From NCBI RefSeq assembly GCF_010726245.1, contig NZ_AP022561.1, positions 3,472,001-3,536,000 of the forward strand: a stretch of 64,000 bases of DNA, read 5' to 3'. Positions 26,348 through 34,140 of this stretch are shown here, piece after piece (position 1 is the stretch's first letter; every line of letters starts with the position of its first letter). Origin of the DNA: Mycolicibacterium aichiense. GTDB lineage: Bacteria; Actinomycetota; Actinomycetes; Mycobacteriales; Mycobacteriaceae. Below the pieces are notes generated by a model, which was not told the origin of the DNA, searched no databases, and worked only from the letters and a program-made list of their open reading frames with translations. The position numbers and the translations under genes are program-made.

Positions 26348-26385
26348 CTCCTTTGATGGGTATATCAGATTCCACTCCAAAGGAG
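26348..26385 (+). promoter_or_regulatory. Inverted repeat sequestering the aldo/keto reductase Shine-Dalgarno
   Basis: CTCCTTTG (26348-26355) and CAAAGGAG (26378-26385) are perfect 8-base inverted repeats with a 22-base loop. The right arm contains the reductase's ribosome-binding site (AAAGGAG), 6 bases before the ATG. It could act as a translational switch in the leader or as a DNA operator for the divergent AraC regulator. Confidence 0.5.
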
Positions 26386-26391
26386 CGATTC

Positions 26392-27474
26392 ATGCCACTC
26401 AATCACTACCTCACCCTCGGCCGGTCAGGGTTGCGGGTGAGCCCGTTCGCGCTCGGAGCGATGACCTTCGGCGAGGATGCCGGCGGCGCCGGTTCCAGCG
26501 TCGAGGAATCCGAGCGGATCCTCGACGCCTATCTGGACCGTGGCGGCAACTTCGTCGATACCGCCAACTTCTATACCAACGGGCACTCGGAGAAGATCCT
26601 CGGTGACTGGTTCGCCCATCGACCGGGCCGGCGTGACCGGGTGGTGCTGGCGTCGAAGTTCTTCGCCAATCTTCACCCCGGCGATCCCAACGGCGGCGGC
26701 GCCGGCCGGTCGGCGGTCGTCGGGCAACTGCGGGAAACGTCGCGCCGCATGCAAACTGACTATTTGGATGTGTACTGGATGCACAACTGGGACCGCAACA
26801 CTCCAATCGAGGAGACTCTGCGCACGCTCGATGATCTGGTGCGCGCGGGCACCGTCCGCTATATCGGGTTCTCCAACACCCCCGGATGGGTGACCGCCCA
26901 GGCCCAGACGATGGCGGTGCTGCGAGGCTGGACGCCTCTGATCGCACTGCAGGTCGAGTACTCGCTTTTGGCGCGCACCGTCGAAGGCGAGCTGGCTCCG
27001 CTGGCTCTTGACCAGGGCATGGCGCTGGTCCCGTGGAGCCCGCTGAGCAACGGCTTCCTGTCCGGCAAGTACCGGCGAGGTGCGGCCGTCGCCGACTCCA
27101 TCCGCGCCGGCTATGTCGGCGGCCCCAGCGATGAACAATTCGCGGTCATCGACTCCGTCAACGCCATCGCCGACGAGATCGGCACCACGCCCGCCGCGGT
27201 GGCGTTGTCCTGGTTGCGAGCACGACCCGGCACGGTAGTGCCGATCCTCGGTGCGCGACGGATGAGCCATCTCGAGGACAACCTGTCCGCCGTCGACGTG
27301 ACATTGACCGCCGAACAACTGCGGCGCCTCGACGAGATATCCACACCGACACTGAACTATCCGGCCGCCGTCAACGGGGCGACGCGTTCAATGCTGCAGT
27401 TCGCCGGGACAACCGTGGACGGCGAGTCTTCGACGGTCTATCCCCCGCTGGTGCAGAGTGCCGTTCGGTACTGA
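26392..27474 (+). CDS. Aldo/keto reductase
   Basis: A 360-residue NADPH-dependent oxidoreductase. ATG 26392 follows AAAGGAGCGATTC. The AKR tetrad is visible: Asp and Tyr in FVDTANFYTNGHSE, Lys in VVLASKFF, His in DVYWMHNWD. NADP-binding residues near VVPILGARRMSHLEDNL. GFSNTPGWV and VEYSLLARTVEGEL place it with the AKR11/AKR12-like bacterial group. It is slightly longer than usual because of a C-terminal extension (about residues 325-360). Probably controlled by the divergent AraC protein; substrate unknown. Confidence 0.9.
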   Translation: MPLNHYLTLGRSGLRVSPFALGAMTFGEDAGGAGSSVEESERILDAYLDRGGNFVDTANFYTNGHSEKILGDWFAHRPGRRDRVVLASKFFANLHPGDPNGGGAGRSAVVGQLRETSRRMQTDYLDVYWMHNWDRNTPIEETLRTLDDLVRAGTVRYIGFSNTPGWVTAQAQTMAVLRGWTPLIALQVEYSLLARTVEGELAPLALDQGMALVPWSPLSNGFLSGKYRRGAAVADSIRAGYVGGPSDEQFAVIDSVNAIADEIGTTPAAVALSWLRARPGTVVPILGARRMSHLEDNLSAVDVTLTAEQLRRLDEISTPTLNYPAAVNGATRSMLQFAGTTVDGESSTVYPPLVQSAVRY

Positions 27475-27486
27475 GTTCGCGCGAGG

Positions 27487-28875
27487 TCAGGTTCGCGCCA
27501 CCTCGGTCTCGACGGTGGGCAGCTCCTCATGGGGACGATTGCGGTTGAACCGTCGGGTGACGAAGTACAGCACCACGACGACGCCCCACGACAGCAGGCT
27601 CAGCACCAGCTGCGAGCGCAGCTTGTCGTCCAGGTACATCTGCACCAGGATGGCCAGCATCGCGACCACGGTGAGGATGGACAGCACCGGGAAGAACCAC
27701 ATCTTCAGTGTCAGTTCCGCATCGCGGCGGCGGTAGCGCAGCACGATCTGCGAGACCGCGATCAGCAGGTAGACGAACAGGATGATCGCCCCGCTGGAGT
27801 TGAGCAGGAACGCGAAGATCGTCTTCTCAGCGAACGCAGCGGCGATGACGCAGGCGAAGCCGACGACCGACGAGAAGAGGATCGCGTTGGCCGGCACACC
27901 GCGTGGTGTCAGCTTGACCAGAAGCTTGGGAGCTTCGCGGCGGGCGGCCAGCACGAACAACATCCGTGATGCGGTGTACATCCCCGAGTTCAGGCAGCTC
28001 AGCACTGCCGTCAGCACCACCGCGTTCATGATGTGGTCGGCGTAAGGAATGCCCATCTTGGTAAACGCCGCCACGAACGGCGAGGCGGACAAATTCTCGT
28101 CGTTCCACGGCACGATCGTCACGACCAGGAACACCGCCAGCACGTAGAACACCAGGATCCGCATGACCACCGAGTTGGACGCTCGGGCCACGGCTTTCTC
28201 GGGATCCGATGACTCGGCGGCGGCGATCGTGGCGATCTCGGGACCAACCATGGAGAAGATCACCGTCACGATTCCGACGGTGATGACCCCGGCCCCCATC
28301 GGCATGAAGCCGTCGTGACTGGTGAGGTTCGAGAAGTCCATCGCCTTGCCGGGCCACAGGCCCAGTACGAAGCAGGCGCCGATCGCGATGAAGGCGAGGA
28401 TGGCCGCCACTTTGATCCCGGCGAACCAGAACTCGAACTCCCCATAGGACTTGACCGAGAAGAGGTTCGTCGCCGTCATCAGCACCATGAAGATCAACGC
28501 ACACAACCACAGTGGGACGTCGAGCCAGTACTGGATGATTTTCGCGCCGGCAATCGCCTCGAACCCGACGACAATCACCCAGAAGTACCAGTAGAGCCAC
28601 CCCACGGAGAACCCGGCCCAATGCCCCAGTGCGTCGCGAGAATAGTCCGCGAACGAGCCCGTCGACGGGTTTGCCACCGCCATCTCGGCCAACATCCGCA
28701 TGACCATCACGATCAGCACACCGGATAGCGCGTAGGTGATGAAGGCGCCCGGCCCGGTATCCCCGATCACCACGCCAGAGCCCACGAACAGGCCGGCGCC
28801 GATCACGCCCCCGATCGCGATCATCCGTAGTTGTCGCTGGTTGAGGGCCTTTTTCAAGGCTGGTGTCGCTGCCAT
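27487..28875 (-). CDS. Amino-acid permease, APC superfamily (GABA/aromatic type)
   Basis: A 462-residue membrane transporter with 12 predicted helices. ATG 28875 follows GGAGG; upstream open frame is antisense shadow. The N-terminal RQLRMIAIGGVIGAGLFVGSG is the substrate-binding first helix of the AAT (amino acid transporter) family, and LAEMAVANPSTGSFADYSRDALG is its consensus. Closest well-known types are GabP and CycA-like permeases; the specific substrate cannot be fixed. It lies 77 bases downstream of glpD on the same strand. The C-terminus is a charged cytoplasmic tail. Confidence 0.88.
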   Translation of the reverse strand: MAATPALKKALNQRQLRMIAIGGVIGAGLFVGSGVVIGDTGPGAFITYALSGVLIVMVMRMLAEMAVANPSTGSFADYSRDALGHWAGFSVGWLYWYFWVIVVGFEAIAGAKIIQYWLDVPLWLCALIFMVLMTATNLFSVKSYGEFEFWFAGIKVAAILAFIAIGACFVLGLWPGKAMDFSNLTSHDGFMPMGAGVITVGIVTVIFSMVGPEIATIAAAESSDPEKAVARASNSVVMRILVFYVLAVFLVVTIVPWNDENLSASPFVAAFTKMGIPYADHIMNAVVLTAVLSCLNSGMYTASRMLFVLAARREAPKLLVKLTPRGVPANAILFSSVVGFACVIAAAFAEKTIFAFLLNSSGAIILFVYLLIAVSQIVLRYRRRDAELTLKMWFFPVLSILTVVAMLAILVQMYLDDKLRSQLVLSLLSWGVVVVLYFVTRRFNRNRPHEELPTVETEVART

Positions 28876-28952
28876 GGCGCGTCCTCCGGGTTCGTGAATG
28901 GACGTTGAGTGCCCACTTACGAGTCGGTTTATGCGTCGGTTCTCACCGGCCG

Positions 28953-30527
28953 TCAATTGGCGGTGGCCAGGAACTCCTGAGCGGCGGCGAGCGCGCGGTT
29001 CCGGTCGGCCTCCACCAGACCGATGCGGGTGCGCCGGTCGAGGATGTCGTCGACACTCAAAGCGCCCTCGTGGGTGACGGCGAACTCGAATTCGGCACGG
29101 GTGACGTCGATTCCGTCGGCAACCTGGGCAGTGGGCCTGTTGCACCGTGCCGACGCGATGACATTGGGCGATTCCGCGCCGTAGCGGGCCACCAGCGAGC
29201 CCGGCAGATCACTCGTCGTCCGCAATGTGGCAACGGGATTGGCGGCCGCGCCGACCAACGGCAGGTTTCGCGTCCGGCACGGCTGCGCGGTCATCGCACG
29301 GGCCGCCAGCGCGCGGTCGAGGACATCCTCGGCCATGTGCCGATATTCGGTGAGTTTGCCACCGACCACGCTGAACACGCCGTTGGACGATTCGATCACC
29401 GCGTGATCGCGCGACAGATCCGATGTCCTGCTCGGACTTTCCCCGGGTCGCTTCGCTCCTGCCCGCCGGTCCGCCGTCTCGATCAATGGGCGCAACCCCG
29501 CGTATGCGCCCTTGACGTCCGCGGCCGTCAAGGCTGTCCCCAGCGCAGTGTTGACCGTGTCCAGCAGGAAGCGGATCTCACCCGGAGTCGGTTCAGGCAC
29601 ATCGGGAATCGGGCCCGGCGCGTCCTCGTCGGTGAGCCCGAGGTAGACGCGACCGAGCTGTTCGGGCATCGCGAACACGAACCGGTTGATCTCGCCGGGG
29701 ATCGGAATCGTCAGCGCCGCAGTCGGATTCCCGAACGAAGCGGCGTCGAACACCAGATGTGTTCCCCGGCTGGGCCGCAGCTTGATCGCGGTATCCACTT
29801 CGCCGGCCCACACTCCCGTCGCGTTGATCACCGCGCGGGCTTTCACATCCAGCGATTCGCCGGTGAGTTCGTCCACCAACCGGACCGATGTGCCACTGGC
29901 GGTCGCCGCCGACACCCGGGTCAGTATCCGTGCGCCGTTCTGGGCGGCGGTGCGCGCGACGGCGACCACCAATCGGGCGTCGTCGATGAGCTGGCCGTCG
30001 TAGGCCAGCAAGCCGCCGTCGAGACCCTCACGGCGGATCGTCGGCACCATGTCCAGCGCTTGCGGCACGCCGACGCGCCGCGAACGCGGCAAAGTCGACG
30101 ACTTGGTACCCGCCAAGATCCGCAGCGCATCCCCGGCCACGAAACCTGTTCGGATCAAAGCACGTTGACCACGTCCCATCGACGGCAGCAACGGAACGAG
30201 CTGTGGCATAGCGCTCACCAGGTGTGGGGCGTTACGAGTCATCAAGATGCCGCGCTCGATGGCGCTGCGTCGCGCGATGCCGACGTTGCCGGTGGCCAGG
30301 TATCGCAGCCCGCCGTGCACCAGCTTGGAGCTCCACCGACTGGTGCCGAACGCGAGGTCGTGCTTTTCGACCAGCAGCACAGACAGACCTCGGCTGGCGG
30401 CATCGAGCGCGATCCCCGTGCCGGTGATGCCGCCGCCGATCACGACGACGTCGACGTGGGCGCCGTCGCCGAGCTCGGTCAGGTCGGCGCGTCGGCGGGT
30501 GGCGTTGAGGGCGGTGAGGTCACTCAT
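28953..30527 (-). CDS. glpD: FAD-dependent glycerol-3-phosphate dehydrogenase
   Basis: A 524-residue membrane-associated flavoenzyme that oxidises sn-glycerol-3-phosphate to dihydroxyacetone phosphate and feeds electrons to menaquinone. FAD motif VVVIGGGITGTGIALDAASRG at about residues 27-47, then GTSRWSSKLVHGGLRYL (signature) and GVFSVVGGKLTEYRHMAE. A Lys/Arg/Ser-rich stretch (GAKRPGESPSRTSD) between IETADRRA and LSRDHAVI looks like an in-frame insert. Position next to a TetR gene, an FAD-linked oxidase and a diacylglycerol kinase matches glpD1 (Rv2249c). It overlaps the TetR gene by 4 bases. Confidence 0.92.
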   Translation of the reverse strand: MSDLTALNATRRRADLTELGDGAHVDVVVIGGGITGTGIALDAASRGLSVLLVEKHDLAFGTSRWSSKLVHGGLRYLATGNVGIARRSAIERGILMTRNAPHLVSAMPQLVPLLPSMGRGQRALIRTGFVAGDALRILAGTKSSTLPRSRRVGVPQALDMVPTIRREGLDGGLLAYDGQLIDDARLVVAVARTAAQNGARILTRVSAATASGTSVRLVDELTGESLDVKARAVINATGVWAGEVDTAIKLRPSRGTHLVFDAASFGNPTAALTIPIPGEINRFVFAMPEQLGRVYLGLTDEDAPGPIPDVPEPTPGEIRFLLDTVNTALGTALTAADVKGAYAGLRPLIETADRRAGAKRPGESPSRTSDLSRDHAVIESSNGVFSVVGGKLTEYRHMAEDVLDRALAARAMTAQPCRTRNLPLVGAAANPVATLRTTSDLPGSLVARYGAESPNVIASARCNRPTAQVADGIDVTRAEFEFAVTHEGALSVDDILDRRTRIGLVEADRNRALAAAQEFLATAN

Positions 30528-31105
30528 GGGGCGAGGTATCCGTTCAGGGCATGCGACAGCTCAGCGCTCAGGGCGTCGGCATCGAGGATGGGTTCGACGA
30601 TCTGGGCGGACTGGATCGCGGACTGGCTGATCAGCAAGACCATCGCCGACAACTGGCGGACGTCGCCGGCCCGCACGCTGCCGTCGGCCTGGGCTTCCCG
30701 CAGTGCGTCGACGAGCAGGTCGATGAGGATCTGCTGGCTGGTGCCCAACCGTCCGGCGATATAGGTCATCGCCAAGTCCGGAGCCGATCGCAGAACCGAG
30801 GTGATCAGTTCGTCGTCCCGCAGACGACGAGCCACTTCGACGATCCGCTCGACCAGTCCGGTACGGCCGGGTGCACCCGGTGCGACGGCTCGCCAGGTGC
30901 CGGTGATTCGTTCAGTGAGCAGCGACGCGACGATGGTGCGGGTGTCTGGCCAGCGGCGATACACCGTCGGGCGGCTGACGCCGGCACGTCGTGCGATCTC
31001 GGCCAGCGTGACCCGCTCGACTCCGAAGTCCCGGACACAGCTGGCCGCGGCGGCCATGATCCGGTCGCCGATGTCCACCGATTCGTCGTTACTGATTGAC
31101 AGCAT
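30524..31105 (-). CDS. TetR-family transcriptional regulator
   Basis: A 193-residue regulator. N-terminal HTH: VERVTLAEIARRAGVSRPTVYRRWPDTRTIVASLL. The C-terminal helical domain would bind an effector, perhaps an acyl or glycerolipid metabolite, given the context. Coupled to glpD (overlap 30524-30527) and divergent, by 17 bases only, from the FAD-linked oxidase. The short gap contains an ACAG/CTGT dyad, so it likely represses both itself-glpD and the oxidase-kinase pair. Position matches Rv2250c. Confidence 0.9.
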   Translation of the reverse strand: MLSISNDESVDIGDRIMAAAASCVRDFGVERVTLAEIARRAGVSRPTVYRRWPDTRTIVASLLTERITGTWRAVAPGAPGRTGLVERIVEVARRLRDDELITSVLRSAPDLAMTYIAGRLGTSQQILIDLLVDALREAQADGSVRAGDVRQLSAMVLLISQSAIQSAQIVEPILDADALSAELSHALNGYLAP

Positions 31106-31117
31106 CTGTAATACTGT
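31100..31117 (+). promoter_or_regulatory. Leaderless promoter of the FAD-linked oxidase with TetR-type dyads
   Basis: ACAG-N3-CTGT at 31100-31110 (and a second CTGT overlapping TACTGT) forms short dyads; GTTAC (31088-31092) and GTAAC (31116-31120) add an outer pair. TACTGT (31112-31117) is a TANNNT -10 box 6 bases before the ATG at 31123, which lacks a Shine-Dalgarno, indicating a leaderless transcript. The dyads cover the promoter and the TetR start. Confidence 0.5.
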
Positions 31118-31122
31118 AACGC

Positions 31123-32733
31123 ATGAGCGATGACGCCCGCACCCTTATTCCCCCGATGGCCTGGAACGCCTGGGGCGACCCCGACGCGGCCAAGCCTCTC
31201 TCCGACGGCATCAAGACACTGCTGGAGCAGGCTCTCGGCGTGACAGCAAGTGAGATCCCCGCACCCGCGATCGACGAAGTCGAGGTGCGACCGTCGGCGT
31301 TGCCGGAGGCGCACCGCGATGCGCTTGCAGAGTTCGTCGGGGCCGACTACGTCCGCACCGACGACCACAGCCGGCTGTTGTACGCGGGCGGTAAGTCCAC
31401 TCTGGACTTGTTGCGCCGCAAGCAGGCTCATCAGGATGCACCCGACGCCGTCCTACTTCCCGGCACCGAGGACGAAATCGCCACCGTCCTGCGCTACTGC
31501 TCTACGCACGGCATCGCCGTGGTGCCGTTCGGCGGGGGCACCAGCGTGGTCGGCGGGCTGGACCCGATCCGCGGCGACTTCGCCGCCGTCGTTTCACTGG
31601 ACCTGCGCCGGCTCAATGCGTTGCACTCGTTGGACGAGACCTCGATGCAGGCCGAACTGGGCGCCGGGGTGACCGGACCGGACGCCGAGCTACTGCTCGG
31701 TGAACGCGGCTTCTCGCTCGGGCACTTCCCACAGAGCTTCCGGTTCGCCACGATCGGCGGGTACGCCGCGACTCGTTCCTCGGGGCAGGACTCCGCAGGC
31801 TACGGCCGGTTCAACGACATGATCCGGGGGCTGACGGTGGTCACCCCGGTGGGCGTGCTCGATCTCGGCCGGGCGCCGGAGACCGCGGCCGGGCCCGATC
31901 TACGCGAGCTGTTCTCCGGCTCCGAGGGTGTCTTCGGTGTGATCACCCGGGTGCGCCTGCGAGTCCATCCCGTCCCGGAAACCGTTCGCTACGAGGCATG
32001 GTCGTTCCCCGACTTCGCCACCGGCGCGGCCGCACTGCGTGCGGTCACCCAGATCGGCACCGGGCCCACCGTGGTGCGGTTGTCCGACGAGGCCGAGACC
32101 GGCGTGAATCTGGCCACCACCGGGAGCATCGGCGAACAGAGCATCACCGGCGGCTGTCTGGGCATCACCTTGTTCGAGGGCAGCGCCGCACACACCGAGA
32201 GCCGGCACGCCGAGACCCGCGCGGTTCTGGAAGCCCAGGGCGGTACCTCCCTGGGCGAGGCACCGGCGCGGGCCTGGGAGCATGGCCGTTTCGACGCTCC
32301 GTATCTGAGGGACTCGCTGCTGGCGGCAGGAGCGTTGTGCGAGACGCTGGAGACGGCAACCACGTGGTCCAACCTGCCGGTGCTTAAGGCGGCGGTCACG
32401 GAGGCGTTGACATCTTCCCTGGCCGAAAGCGGGACACCGGCGTTGGTGATGTGCCACATTTCGCATGTGTATCCAACCGGGGCATCGCTGTACTTCACCG
32501 TGGTCGCGGGCCAGCGAGGCGACGTCACCAAGCAATGGCTTGCAGCCAAAGTCGCTGCTTCTGAAGCTATTTCGCGTACCGGCGGCACCATCACCCATCA
32601 TCACGCCGTCGGCGCGGACCATCGGCCGTGGATGGAGGCGGAGATCGGCGAGCTGGGAGTGAAGGTGCTGCAGGCGGTCAAGCAGGCCGTCGACCCGGCA
32701 GGAATCCTGAACCCGGGCAAGCTGATTCCATGA
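31123..32733 (+). CDS. FAD-linked oxidase, alkyl-DHAP synthase-like
   Basis: A 536-residue flavoprotein of the vanillyl-alcohol-oxidase/PCMH superfamily. FAD-binding half: VVPFGGGTSVVGGLDP and HFPQSFRFATIGGYAATRSSGQDSAGYGRFNDMI, which is the alkyldihydroxyacetonephosphate-synthase-type signature. C-terminal ending DPAGILNPGKLIP is universal for the superfamily. Position matches Rv2251. With glpD upstream and a diacylglycerol kinase overlapping downstream (ATGA at 32730), a role in glycerolipid or ether-lipid chemistry is attractive but unproven. Confidence 0.88.
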   Translation: MSDDARTLIPPMAWNAWGDPDAAKPLSDGIKTLLEQALGVTASEIPAPAIDEVEVRPSALPEAHRDALAEFVGADYVRTDDHSRLLYAGGKSTLDLLRRKQAHQDAPDAVLLPGTEDEIATVLRYCSTHGIAVVPFGGGTSVVGGLDPIRGDFAAVVSLDLRRLNALHSLDETSMQAELGAGVTGPDAELLLGERGFSLGHFPQSFRFATIGGYAATRSSGQDSAGYGRFNDMIRGLTVVTPVGVLDLGRAPETAAGPDLRELFSGSEGVFGVITRVRLRVHPVPETVRYEAWSFPDFATGAAALRAVTQIGTGPTVVRLSDEAETGVNLATTGSIGEQSITGGCLGITLFEGSAAHTESRHAETRAVLEAQGGTSLGEAPARAWEHGRFDAPYLRDSLLAAGALCETLETATTWSNLPVLKAAVTEALTSSLAESGTPALVMCHISHVYPTGASLYFTVVAGQRGDVTKQWLAAKVAASEAISRTGGTITHHHAVGADHRPWMEAEIGELGVKVLQAVKQAVDPAGILNPGKLIP

Positions 32734-33632
32734 TCTCTCGCGTCACGGTCCTGACGAATCCCAAGTCCGGTCATGGCAATGCGCCCCATGCCGGCGAGCT
32801 CGCGGTAGCCCGCTTTCAGGAACTCGGGATCGACGTGACCGGAATCGTTGGACGCGACGCCGCCCACGCCCGTCAACTGGTCGACGAGGCACTGACCCGT
32901 GAGACAGACGCGCTGGTGGTGATCGGCGGCGATGGTGTGATCCGCCTGGCGATCCAGGCGTTGGCCCGCACCGATATTCCGCTCGGCATCGTGCCGGCCG
33001 GCACCGGCAACGACCATGCCCGCGAGTACCGGCTGCCCATGGCCGACCCGGTGGCTGCGGTCGACGTGATCGCCGCCGGGCACACCGAGACCGTCGACCT
33101 CGGGCATATCACGGGTGCCGACGAGTCCAGCACGTGGTTCGGCACGGTCGCCGCGACGGGCTTCGACTCGTTGGTCAGCGATCGGGTGAACCGGATGAGC
33201 TGGCCGCACGGCCGGATGCGCTACAACGTCGCACTGGTGGCAGAGATTTCTCAGTTGCGGCCGTTGCCTTTTCGGCTGGTGCTGGACGGCGAGCGCGAGA
33301 TCATCGCCGACCTGACGTTGGCCGCGTTCGGCAACACCCGCAGCTACGGCGGCGGCATGCTCATCTGCCCGGGTGCCGATCACTCGGATGGGTTGCTGGA
33401 CATCACGATCGTGCGCGCGTCCTCGCGTACCAAGCTGATTCGGTTGTTTCCCACGGTGTTCAAGGGCACGCATGTGAACCTCGACGAGGTCAGCACCTAC
33501 CGGGCCCGCACAATCACGGTCGACTCCCCCGGCATCAACGCCTACGCCGATGGCGATTATGTCTGCCCGCTGCCCGCCGAGATTTCGGCGGTTCCTGCCG
33601 CTCTGAAACTTCTTGTTCCGGAACCCGTCTAG
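32730..33632 (+). CDS. Diacylglycerol kinase-family lipid kinase
   Basis: A 300-residue kinase of the DAGK_cat family. ATG 32730 overlaps the oxidase stop; the longer frame upstream is shadow. Motifs: TNPKSGHGNA (phosphate loop), VVIGGDGVIRLAIQAL (GGDG catalytic motif; note Val where family members often have Thr or Ser), VPAGTGNDHAREY (GTGND), and YADGDYVCPLP near the end. The M. tuberculosis counterpart Rv2252 phosphorylates diacylglycerol and affects phosphatidylinositol mannosides, as I recall. It acts at the membrane. Convergent with the SRPBCC gene, overlapping by 4 bases. Confidence 0.9.
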   Translation: MISRVTVLTNPKSGHGNAPHAGELAVARFQELGIDVTGIVGRDAAHARQLVDEALTRETDALVVIGGDGVIRLAIQALARTDIPLGIVPAGTGNDHAREYRLPMADPVAAVDVIAAGHTETVDLGHITGADESSTWFGTVAATGFDSLVSDRVNRMSWPHGRMRYNVALVAEISQLRPLPFRLVLDGEREIIADLTLAAFGNTRSYGGGMLICPGADHSDGLLDITIVRASSRTKLIRLFPTVFKGTHVNLDEVSTYRARTITVDSPGINAYADGDYVCPLPAEISAVPAALKLLVPEPV

Positions 33633-34063
33633 CGTTCCAGCGCCTTCGCGCACCCATCCAGGACCGCAGCGAAATTCCACGGCAACAGCTTCGCGGTGAG
33701 CGCCTCCATCGCCTTGCCACCGCCACGAATGGGGTGGGTGTAGGTGCTCACCCAATCGACATGAGTCCCGTCGCCGTCCGGGGCGAAGGTCAAGGTTCCG
33801 CCCTCGTGGTCGAACGCCGGAACCGATCCGACGATCAGATAGGTGTAGCTGTGCGGCGGGTCGTAGGCGACCATCTCCTCGCGAAACCACAAGCCGATCG
33901 CAAAGCCGGTCCGGATCGCACCCAGACCCGGGGTCGGTGAATCCCGTGCCCAGTCGGCCGTGAGGATCAGCGGAGCGGTCTTCAGGTTCACCGGGTCGGC
34001 CAGCCAGGCGAACACCTCATCGGGCGGCGCGGCGATCGTCTTCTCGACGTGGAGATGGACCAT
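33629..34063 (-). CDS. SRPBCC-family (START/polyketide-cyclase-like) protein
   Basis: A 144-residue helix-grip protein. VHLHVEKTIAAPPDEVFAWLADPVNL is the usual opening, and the long C-terminal helix (GGGKAMEALTAKLLPWNFAAVLDGCAKAL) closes a hydrophobic pocket. The fold binds a lipid or small hydrophobic ligand, sometimes as a cyclase or in toxin-antitoxin pairs; nothing more specific can be read. It is divergent from the SOS-boxed HNH gene, with 69 bases between starts. Confidence 0.8.
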   Translation of the reverse strand: MVHLHVEKTIAAPPDEVFAWLADPVNLKTAPLILTADWARDSPTPGLGAIRTGFAIGLWFREEMVAYDPPHSYTYLIVGSVPAFDHEGGTLTFAPDGDGTHVDWVSTYTHPIRGGGKAMEALTAKLLPWNFAAVLDGCAKALER

Positions 34064-34124
34064 GCGACCCAGGTTAGGCGCCTGAGGTCAGACGGATGCG
34101 ACTTGTCGTACCCTTCTGCCATAC

Positions 34125-34140
34125 TCGAACATGTGTTCGA
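34125..34140. promoter_or_regulatory. Perfect LexA SOS box
   Basis: TCGAAC (34125-34130), four bases, GTTCGA (34135-34140): this is exactly the actinobacterial LexA consensus TCGAAC-N4-GTTCGA. It overlaps the GTG start (34133) of the HNH gene. LexA bound here would block its transcription until DNA damage. Confidence 0.85.

Noticed and set aside
28863..30764. 633-codon open frame antisense to glpD
   Set aside because: Shadow of glpD and the neighbouring TetR gene; no domains, Arg/Gly/Pro-rich noise.
34049..34132. Longer N-terminus for the HNH gene from 34049
   Set aside because: It would extend over the divergent SRPBCC gene's start, has no ribosome site, and the SOS box would then lie inside the gene rather than at its promoter.
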